DNA from: Deltaproteobacteria bacterium
Lineage (GTDB): Bacteria; Desulfobacterota; GWC2-55-46; UBA9637
Direction: 5' to 3'
Assembly (NCBI GenBank): GCA_016234985.1
Contig: JACRNK010000130.1
Coordinates: forward strand, 1-7,129
Length of the DNA stretch: 7,129 bases
Below the pieces are notes generated by a model that saw only the letters and a program-made list of their open reading frames with translations, was not told where the DNA came from and did not search any database. This document shows, piece by piece, positions 1 through 4,703 of the stretch. Made by a program: the position numbers and the translations under genes. Every line of letters begins with the position of its first letter. Positions within the stretch are counted from its first letter, which is position 1.

Positions 1-1794
1 CATAGCCTCATCAAGCCTCACAAGCGGGATCACGCTCTCCCTCATCCTTAAAACCTCTTTCCCGGCTACAAGCTCCACATCCTTTGTAAATACCCTTGTT
101 ATCTCTTTTACAGAGCCGAGCGGAATGGCAAGAAGCCTTTCTCCGGCATTGAAGAGAATCGCCTTTATTATGGCAAGCGTCAATGGAAATCTGAGGACAA
201 AGGTCGTTACTCTTCCAATCTCAGTCTTGATATGAACACTGCCTCTTAAGCCCTCAACTGCCGCCTTTACTACATCCATTCCAACGCCCCTGCCTGAAAC
301 CTCGCTTACAACCTTTGCGGTCGAAAAACCGGGCAGGAATATAAAATCAATAACCGCTTTATCGTCTATCTTTTCCAATTCCTCCTGGCTTACAAGTCTA
401 TTTTCCAGCGCCTTGTCCTTCAATCTTTTTGGGTCAATGCCGCGGCCGTCATCTCTCACCTCTATGACAATATCGTTCCCCTGGTGATATGCCTCAAGCG
501 CTATAATGCCTTGCCTGTCCTTGCCTGAAGCCTCTCTCTCCTCCACGGTTTCTATGCCGTGGTCTATTGCGTTCCGCACAATATGAATCAGCGGCTCGCC
601 TATAACATCCACAAGCCCTTTATCAACCTCCGTGTCCTCGCCGTGTATAACAAGCCTGACGTCCTTATTGCTTGCCTTTGCAAGGTCCCTGACCACCCTG
701 GGAAACCGCTTGAACACCCTGTCTATAGGCAGCATCCTGACCTTCATAACGCTTCTCTGCAGGTCGGAAAGGCTTCTCTCTATGAATGAATTGGCATAAG
801 CAAATCTGCCGATCAGCTCTTCCCTTGGAAACCGCTCTTCAAATTCCGACAAAAGCTGCGCTATCATGGAGCGGCCGACAATAAGCTCGCCCACCAGATC
901 CATAATCTGGTCTACCTTTTCCGATTCAACCCTTATCGTGCCGGTTGGAGATGCGGCTGCTATCTTTGCAGAAGCGCGCGTAGATTCGGCAATATCATTG
1001 GAAACAACCGCAAGCCCTCCCTCTTCTCTTAATTCCTCTATAGCCGCATCGCCGACAACCCCTGGGATATTGCACAGGTTTTTTACATCATCCCTGCCCA
1101 TAGCGCTTGCTATTATCAAGCAGATGTTATCAACTGATTCAACCATACTGCTGTCCAATGGCGGATGGGCTTTTATGACGTCTCCAAGACAGGGGAGGTG
1201 TTGCGAGATTATTACCGCTCCTGCCGATTTCATCTGGCAATCCTTGCTGAACCAAAGCGTAGCAATATATATGTTTTTTTCCTGCCTCCGGCAGTCGGAT
1301 AACAACAGTTTCTCATATTCGCTGAGTGAATTAAGGAGCTGCGACGGAGATATATTCTGTCCGGCTGAGGCTGGTTCAACGTCTCTGGTTTTAAGAAAAT
1401 CATCAATGGCGCCTATAATAACAGGAGACAGGGATTCCTCTTTGCCTGTGCGGCTTGCATCTATTGCCCCGCTCATGCAATCCGCAATCTTTAACAAAAG
1501 GTCTGTCACATCGCTGTCCATGTCAACTGATTTATTCTCAACGGCCTGAATCAGGTCTTCTGCCCTGTGCGTAAGGCGCGCAAGCTCCTTTAGCCCGATA
1601 GACGCGGAATCTCCCTTGAGCGTGTGGAATATCCTCTTAATCGTCTTTAGTTTAGAGCCTATATCCTTGCTCCCCTCAAGGGAAAGCGTTTCCTGCACAA
1701 GAGACTCTATCAACTCGACTGCCTGCTGATAAAATGTCTCTTTCAGGCTCTTAATGTCTTCTTCGCTTAATTGTAATTGGCTTAAGTCTTCCAT
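1..1794 (-). CDS. cheA: Chemotaxis histidine kinase CheA, 3' end beyond the window
   Basis: Cytoplasmic kinase that autophosphorylates under control of chemoreceptors and passes the phosphate to CheY-type receivers. The frame is open for 598 codons from the ATG at 1794 to the left edge. Domains in order: HPt with phospho-accepting His57 in HTLKGDSASIGL; a P2-like receiver-docking segment at about residues 173-250 (WFSKDCQMKSAGA); the P3 dimerisation helix from about 288 (RVESEKVDQIMDLVGEL); an HATPase with N box HIVRNAIDHGIE (Asn408), G1 box DDGRGI (Asp448-Asp449) and G2 box GRGVGMD (501-507); and the start of the CheW-like P5 domain from about 536 (LTLAII). All residues needed for catalysis are present. 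Only the rest of P5, probably 60-100 residues, is missing at the edge. No Shine-Dalgarno lies directly before the ATG; the nearest good one is 82 bases away, beyond a hairpin repeat. It is the last gene seen of the operon, after two receivers that are likely partners. Confidence 0.96.
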   Translation of the reverse strand, partial: MEDLSQLQLSEEDIKSLKETFYQQAVELIESLVQETLSLEGSKDIGSKLKTIKRIFHTLKGDSASIGLKELARLTHRAEDLIQAVENKSVDMDSDVTDLLLKIADCMSGAIDASRTGKEESLSPVIIGAIDDFLKTRDVEPASAGQNISPSQLLNSLSEYEKLLLSDCRRQEKNIYIATLWFSKDCQMKSAGAVIISQHLPCLGDVIKAHPPLDSSMVESVDNICLIIASAMGRDDVKNLCNIPGVVGDAAIEELREEGGLAVVSNDIAESTRASAKIAAASPTGTIRVESEKVDQIMDLVGELIVGRSMIAQLLSEFEERFPREELIGRFAYANSFIERSLSDLQRSVMKVRMLPIDRVFKRFPRVVRDLAKASNKDVRLVIHGEDTEVDKGLVDVIGEPLIHIVRNAIDHGIETVEEREASGKDRQGIIALEAYHQGNDIVIEVRDDGRGIDPKRLKDKALENRLVSQEELEKIDDKAVIDFIFLPGFSTAKVVSEVSGRGVGMDVVKAAVEGLRGSVHIKTEIGRVTTFVLRFPLTLAIIKAILFNAGERLLAIPLGSVKEITRVFTKDVELVAGKEVLRMRESVIPLVRLDEAM

Positions 1795-1867
1795 AGTTTT
1801 TTTGTTAGTGAGCTGTAAGCTGTTTATTAGTGAGCAGTGAGCTGTGAGCAGTTAAAACAAAAAAACT
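1795..1867. repeat. 73-bp hairpin element of degenerate GTGAGCT/GTGAGCA heptamers
   Basis: The block is bounded by a perfect 12-bp inverted repeat, AGTTTTTTTGTT at 1795-1806 and AACAAAAAAACT at 1856-1867. Its interior is a degenerate heptamer series on the plus strand (GTGAGCT, GTAAGCT, then GTGAGCA, GTGAGCT, GTGAGCA). It fills the gap between the second receiver gene and cheA and touches the cheA ATG directly. A competing local hairpin is possible on the minus strand (GTAAGCAGTT with AACTGCTCAC, one mismatch). I see no coding potential. Confidence 0.7.
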
Positions 1868-1876
1868 GCTTACTGT

Positions 1877-1883
1877 CTCCTTT
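1877..1883 (-). promoter_or_regulatory. Probable cheA Shine-Dalgarno, separated from the ATG by a hairpin repeat
   Basis: On the minus strand AAAGGAG follows the stop codon of the preceding receiver gene by one base, but no start codon lies at a usable distance. It is followed by the 9-nt spacer ACAGTAAGC, then the 73-bp inverted-repeat block, then the cheA ATG at 1794. Removing the block, or folding it into a stem-loop, leaves exactly 9 nt between GGAG and ATG. That it serves cheA is inference from this geometry. Confidence 0.5.
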
Positions 1884-1884
1884 A

Positions 1885-2244
1885 TTACTCGTGCAATACT
1901 TTTTTTATCTCAGAAAGCAACTGCTCGACTGAAAACGGCTTTGTAAGGCATCTTATGGCGCCTGCCCTTATGGATGACGCCATATCTCCGCTTCCTGCCA
2001 CGCCTGAAAATGTGATAACAGGCATACCAGGATGTATCTTCCGCAATATTCTCACCGCGTTTATGCCGTCAAGATTCGGCATCATAATATCAAGAAGGCC
2101 CATGTCAAATTTATCATCAAGGGCCTTTAGCACCGCCTCAACGCCGTCTCTACACAATGTTACGCTATAGCCGGACTCCTCCAGTTCGCTCCTTAAGACC
2201 TCTGCGAAGTTTTTCTCGTCATCTGCAAGCAATATCTTCTTCAC
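1885..2244 (-). CDS. Stand-alone CheY-like receiver (second of a tandem pair)
   Basis: A single receiver domain of 119 residues with no output domain, the size and form of CheY. The acidic pocket is Asp8-Asp9, the phospho-acceptor is Asp52 in LLDIMMP, the switch Ser is Ser80 (ITFSG), and the conserved Lys is Lys102 in TKPF. The start is GTG, chosen because a near-perfect Shine-Dalgarno (AAAGGAGGTGA) lies just upstream; translation would give N-formyl-Met. It is separated by only 16 bases from the upstream receiver and is its paralogue: the two align without gaps apart from an insertion in the other copy. Likely phosphorylated by the downstream-encoded CheA. The position before the TKPF motif, often aromatic in CheY, is Cys-Leu here. 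Whether it acts on a flagellar motor, a pilus motor or another target cannot be read from the window. Confidence 0.93.
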   Translation of the reverse strand: MKKILLADDEKNFAEVLRSELEESGYSVTLCRDGVEAVLKALDDKFDMGLLDIMMPNLDGINAVRILRKIHPGMPVITFSGVAGSGDMASSIRAGAIRCLTKPFSVEQLLSEIKKVLHE

Positions 2245-2249
2245 TTATT

Positions 2250-2260
2250 TCACCTCCTTT
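2250..2260 (-). promoter_or_regulatory. Strong ribosome binding site that fixes a GTG start
   Basis: The minus strand reads AAAGGAGGTGA starting immediately after the TAA of the upstream receiver. There are 8 nt from GGAGG to the GTG at 2244. This is the strongest Shine-Dalgarno in the window, and it supports GTG as the start of the 119-residue receiver. Confidence 0.85.
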
Positions 2261-2740
2261 TTATTTTTTCTTCCTTGTTACCCATTTTATCTGTGAAATC
2301 ATCTGAGATACGGTAAACGGCTTATTCAGGCAGGCCGTTGCCCCTTTCATTATTGAATCTATCATAATATCCTTTTCAACCTTTCCTGAGCAGGAAATAA
2401 TGCCGATATCCGGAATTATCTTCTTGATTATCCTTATCGTGTTTATGCCGCTCATATCAGGCATTACCATATCGACAATCAGGACGTCAAACCGTTCGGC
2501 TGATGGTTCAACATGGTTCGACAAGCTCACCATGACATCGTCATCCTGAGACTGTCGAAGGACACCATGACTGTCACCCTGAGCCTGTCGAAGGGTCACG
2601 CCGAAGCCTGTGTCCAGAGCAGCCAAAACCCCATCAACCCCGTTTCTCAGCCATGTTATGCTATAGCCCTGCTCTTCTAACTCTTCCTTTAAGAGCTTGC
2701 CTAAATTTTCTTCGTCTTCTATCAGTAGTATATTATACAT
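2261..2740 (-). CDS. CheY-like receiver carrying a 38-residue in-frame repeat insertion
   Basis: A stand-alone receiver of 159 residues, about 40 longer than the family norm. The acidic pocket is Glu8-Asp9 in IEDEEN, the phospho-acceptor Asp90 (IVDMVMP), the switch Ser118 (ISCSG) and the conserved Lys140 (NKPF). Spacing from Asp to Ser (28) and Asp to Lys (50) is identical to that of the adjacent paralogue, so both halves of the domain are intact. The extra 38 residues, about 46-83, sit between helix 2 and strand 3 and are encoded by three palindromic repeat units (peptides VTLRQAQGD, VLRQSQDD, MVSLSNH). In the receiver fold this loop lies on the face opposite the phosphorylation site, so activity may survive; that is inference. 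A plausible Shine-Dalgarno (AGGATGAG) precedes the ATG at 2740. The next gene begins 16 bases after the stop. Confidence 0.9.
   Translation of the reverse strand: MYNILLIEDEENLGKLLKEELEEQGYSITWLRNGVDGVLAALDTGFGVTLRQAQGDSHGVLRQSQDDDVMVSLSNHVEPSAERFDVLIVDMVMPDMSGINTIRIIKKIIPDIGIISCSGKVEKDIMIDSIMKGATACLNKPFTVSQMISQIKWVTRKKK
2492..2605. repeat. 114-bp block of three palindromic repeats inside a receiver gene
   Basis: Three units share the core CCTGAG(C/A)CTGTCGAAGG: GTCACCCTGAGCCTGTCGAA... at 2573-2599 and GTCATCCTGAGACTGTCGAA... at 2540-2571 on the plus strand, and a minus-strand copy (GTGAGCTTGTCGAACCATG) at 2512-2536. Short inverted hexamers TTCGGC (2495-2500) and GCCGAA (2600-2605) lie at the ends. 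The length is a multiple of three, and the frame read by the gene has no stop. The edges are set by comparison with the uninterrupted paralogue and are good to a few codons. From memory, this core is a dispersed repeat seen in many unrelated bacterial genomes; I cannot search for it here. Confidence 0.85.
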
Positions 2741-2743
2741 GTT

Positions 2744-2803
2744 TTATCTCATCCTGATTCTTATAAAATCATCAACTGTAACATGAGGTTGTCTTTGCCC
2801 CAT
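2744..2803 (-). pseudogene. Possible remnant of a hicA-like toxin gene, 19 codons
   Basis: A 19-codon frame (MGQRQPHVTVDDFIRIRMR) starts at an ATG overlapping the stop codon of the pre-insertion hicB frame (TAATG, 2801-2805). That is a typical translational-coupling arrangement for a partner gene. The PxVTxxDxIRI pattern resembles the beginning of HicA proteins, which would normally continue for another 50-70 residues with a GSH-containing motif; here the frame stops just before the receiver gene. It may be a truncated hicA left by a deletion, or a chance frame. The resemblance is weak and judged by eye. Confidence 0.35.
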
Positions 2804-2826
2804 TAAACAGCAACCTCAATAATTTT
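2803..2826 (-). pseudogene. Displaced original 3' end of the hicB-like gene
   Basis: On the minus strand these bases read AAA ATT ATT GAG GTT GCT GTT TAA, that is KIIEVAV and a stop. The first eight (AAAATTAT) duplicate the codons of the hicB-like gene at 3137-3144 on the other side of the 310-bp element. Removing the element and one duplicate joins the gene in frame to give ...NAKIIEVAV. A tail of this kind (AK-hydrophobic-hydrophobic-EVAV) is usual for short HicB-like proteins. Confidence 0.8.
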
Positions 2827-3136
2827 GGCTCTTTCGTAAAAAAGTTGAAATGACAAATACGGGAGAAAACCCATAGCGCCAATTCTCAACATTATTCTTT
2901 GTCTTGCTCCATAGGAGCACACTGTTTGTAGAAATAATTTGTCGAAAATATTTTTAGCTCCATCGGAGCGACCTGTAAAATGCCTGACGGCTTATTCATA
3001 AATTTATATGCCATTCAACAGACCGCTCCTACGGAGCTCTGTTTTTTTGGTTATACATTTTTGTTCTACAAACAGATCGCCTCTCCGAGGCTAAAACAAT
3101 CAAAAACCCAAAATTCAACTTTTTTACGAAAGAACC
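2827..3136. mobile_element. 310-bp MITE-like element, probably ISL3-type ends
   Basis: The terminal inverted repeats are 23 bp with one mismatch; the first 20 bases read GGYTCTTTCGTAAAAAAGTT, at 2827-2849 and, inverted, 3114-3136. The element is flanked by a perfect 8-bp direct repeat ATAATTTT at 2819-2826 and 3137-3144. There is no transposase frame inside, so it would have to be moved in trans. Ends beginning GGCTCTT with an 8-bp AT-rich duplication fit my recollection of the ISL3 family; this assignment is inference. The interior holds four short palindromes of the type GCTCC-AT/TA-GGAGC, at 2906-2918, 2957-2969, 3025-3037 and 3079-3091, the last two in inverted orientation. Insertion changed the C-terminus of the hicB-like gene; the element supplies its present stop codon. 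It accounts for most of the gene-poor interval between the HicB-like and receiver genes. Confidence 0.88.
2906..3091. repeat. Four GCTCC-N3-GGAGC palindromes inside the MITE-like element
   Basis: The palindromes are GCTCCATAGGAGC (2906-2918), GCTCCATCGGAGC (2957-2969), GCTCCTACGGAGC (3025-3037) and GCCTCTCCGAGGC (3079-3091). The outer pair carries a shared tail, CTGTTTGTAGAA after the first copy and its inverse TTCTACAAACAG before the fourth, so the units are arranged head to head. The centre of symmetry of these pairs (about 2998) is offset from that of the terminal repeats (about 2981), which suggests the units are older passengers or a nested insertion rather than part of one simple hairpin. 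Confidence 0.75.
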
Positions 3137-3315
3137 ATAATTTTTGCATTATCTGAAATTTTTTCTTTTGATGGTCTTAGATAAAGTTCTATTGCCTCTG
3201 AAATATTTTCGCGCGCTTCTTCCTCACTTTTACCGTAAGTCACACACCCGGGCAATTCAGGACAATAAGCAACGAAAACATCCTCATCCGGCTCTATTAC
3301 TACCCTGATTTTCAT
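3124..3315 (-). CDS. Small HicB-like (UPF0150-type) protein, C-terminus altered by an insertion
   Basis: A 63-residue protein of the short HicB-like antitoxin fold: MKIRVVIEPDEDVFVAYCPE followed by LPGCVTYGKSEEEARENI and an amphipathic helix SEAIELYL. This is the partial RNase H-like domain without a DNA-binding tail. HicB proteins normally neutralise the HicA mRNA-interferase toxin, but no complete hicA is present, so the role here is unknown. The ATG at 3315 is chosen because AAAGGAG lies 5 nt upstream (3321-3327); a longer in-frame start at 3387 would overlap cheR by 56 bases and lacks family support. It follows the cheR stop by 16 bases and probably shares its transcript. The last four residues (MVLS) and the stop codon are encoded by the terminal repeat of the 310-bp element; the older tail IEVAV survives beyond the element. 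Confidence 0.88.
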   Translation of the reverse strand: MKIRVVIEPDEDVFVAYCPELPGCVTYGKSEEEARENISEAIELYLRPSKEKISDNAKIMVLS

Positions 3316-3331
3316 AATATCTCCTTTCTTC

Positions 3332-4186
3332 TCACTTCTTCTGATACACCGTTCCTCTGTCTTTATGGATAAATACAAAATTATCATTTACGCCTTGAAG
3401 CGTCTCTGTATGGCCCAAGAAGAGATACCCTTTGGGGGCAAGGCACTGATGAAACCTTTCAATAACCTCTTTTTGCGTCTGCATGTCAAAGTATATAAGA
3501 ACATTTCTGCAGAACACCACATCGATATTGGAAAAACCATTATCATACATCAGATTATGAAAGTCAAAGGTGATAAGCCTCTTCAAATCCTCCTTAACCT
3601 GAAAGTTGCCGTCCTTCTCAACAAAATATTTTCTTGCAGAATTTTCATCTATGCCATCCATCTTTTCTTTGGGATATATGCCCTGCTGGGCAGCCTCCAG
3701 CACGGTCAGGCTCAAATCAGAGGCAAGTATACTTACCTTCCAGCCTTTGATATCCGTCATCACATCATTAAGTATCATTGCAATGGTATAAGGCTCCTGT
3801 CCCATTGAGCATCCGGCGCTCCATATCTTAAGGCTGAAATCATTCTTTGCCCTTTTTCTATGGAGAAGCTCTGGAAGCGCAATGTTTTGAAAGAGGTCAA
3901 GCTGGGGCTTGTTGCGGTAAAACGACGTCTCATTTATGGTAAGCGCATCTAAAAGCGCCAGAAGTTCAGCCTTGAAATCCGCGCCGTCGCCTGTTATGAG
4001 TTTATAATAGCGGTAATAGCTCTTGATTCCTGTAGCCCTCATCCTCTGGTTAACCCTGTTCTGCATGAAATCCTTTTTCTCAGGCTTAAGGTGTATGCCG
4101 CACTCATCATATACCAGAGTCTTGAACAGCCTGAATTCCTCATCAGTCATGGCATTGCTTGAAGGCAGAGAAGATATAAATGACAT
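3332..4186 (-). CDS. cheR: Chemoreceptor glutamate methyltransferase CheR
   Basis: Transfers methyl groups from S-adenosylmethionine to glutamates of chemoreceptor signalling helices for sensory adaptation; cytoplasmic. The 284 residues match the usual CheR length. An all-helical CheR N-terminal domain covers about residues 14-70. It is followed by NETSFYR (85-91), SAM-binding motif I WSAGCSMGQEPYT (122-134), the acidic ribose-binding position Asp157 (ILASDLS), FCRNVLIYF (225-233) and GHTETL (258-263). All the main motifs are intact. The ATG at 4186 is preceded by a modest GAGG about 10 nt upstream. The gene lies between the receptor and the receivers, consistent with an adaptation role in this pathway. 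The receptor here has no obvious CheR-tethering pentapeptide at its C-terminus. Confidence 0.96.
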   Translation of the reverse strand: MSFISSLPSSNAMTDEEFRLFKTLVYDECGIHLKPEKKDFMQNRVNQRMRATGIKSYYRYYKLITGDGADFKAELLALLDALTINETSFYRNKPQLDLFQNIALPELLHRKRAKNDFSLKIWSAGCSMGQEPYTIAMILNDVMTDIKGWKVSILASDLSLTVLEAAQQGIYPKEKMDGIDENSARKYFVEKDGNFQVKEDLKRLITFDFHNLMYDNGFSNIDVVFCRNVLIYFDMQTQKEVIERFHQCLAPKGYLFLGHTETLQGVNDNFVFIHKDRGTVYQKK

Positions 4187-4230
4187 TATTTTGAAGCCTC
4201 GCTTAACATAGGTTGATTTTTTATTTGACT

Positions 4231-4324
4231 CTCTGCTGTCCCCCGCTGGCGGGGGATTAAGGGGGTGGATGGTGGTGGCTCAATTTTCCTCCCCCTACCC
4301 CCTCCAGAGGGGGACAAAAAGGAT
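4231..4324. repeat. 94-bp C/G-rich palindromic repeat, copy 1 (downstream of the receptor)
   Basis: It lies between the end of the receptor reading frame and cheR. It contains the hairpin CCCCCGCTGGCGGGGG and further runs (CCCCCTACCCCCTCC, GAGGGGGAC), so GTCCCCC and GGGGGAC can pair end to end. A direct copy with about five mismatches lies at 6852-6945, upstream of the receptor. The strong stems could act as a transcript-stabilising or attenuating structure, but I see no U-tract typical of an intrinsic terminator on the minus strand. Confidence 0.85.
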
Positions 4325-4341
4325 AACTCTTTGACTCTCTT

Positions 4342-4703
4342 TTACGCCTTGTGGTGTTTCGCTGCGCCAAACGAACCGGTTTTCCCTGTTGACGCAACCT
4401 TCACTTTTTGTCCGGTTGTATCATCTATACTACACCTTCCCGCCACCTCTGTCAATGAATCCGATTGCCTTGAAAGCTGTTCTGCCGACGCCGCAAGTTC
4501 TGTTGAGCTTGAGGCATTCTGCTTAACCATGTCTCTGAGTTTTTCCACTGCCTTGACTACCTGCTCTGTGCCGCTTGCCTGCTCATCCGCAGATGCGCTT
4601 ACTTACTGGGTTACTTCGTTTAGTTTGCTCACTGCCTTGCTTATCTGGTCGCATCCGTCTGCCTGCTCGCTTGTAGCTGCGCTGATTTCTGATGAGTATC
4701 TTG
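4342..4703 (-). pseudogene. Detached C-terminal segment of the chemoreceptor, after frameshift and nonsense codon
   Basis: This is the continuation of the receptor signalling helix in another frame: [31 protein letters not shown], then an in-frame TAA at 4603-4605, then VSASADEQASGTEQVVKAVE, KLRDMVKQNASSSTELAASA and a tail ending FGAAKHHKA. These are typical descending-helix sequences of a methyl-accepting protein, so the segment clearly belongs to the upstream gene. The nonsense codon sits where CAA (Gln) would be expected (VTQ-stop-VSASADEQ). Two single-base insertions near 4698-4703 would explain the frame change. Restoring both lesions would give a receptor of about 825 residues. Confidence 0.85.

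Noticed and set aside
866..1549. A 227-codon open frame on the plus strand
   Set aside because: It is the exact antisense of the cheA coding region, serine- and alanine-rich with no recognisable family, as expected for a shadow frame.
3316..3387. A longer start for the HicB-like protein, adding 24 residues
   Set aside because: The extension would overlap cheR, has no ribosome binding site, and adds residues outside the HicB-like fold, while AAAGGAG stands just before the ATG at 3315.
4186..4209. A 7-codon frame (MLSEASK) whose stop overlaps the cheR ATG as TAATG
   Set aside because: It has no ribosome binding site and is too short to judge; the overlap is probably chance. It could be a leader for cheR, but nothing else supports this.
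4231..4324. An intrinsic terminator after the receptor gene
   Set aside because: The stems are strong, but no run of T follows them on the minus strand, and the same sequence lies upstream of the receptor, which argues for a repeat rather than a dedicated terminator.
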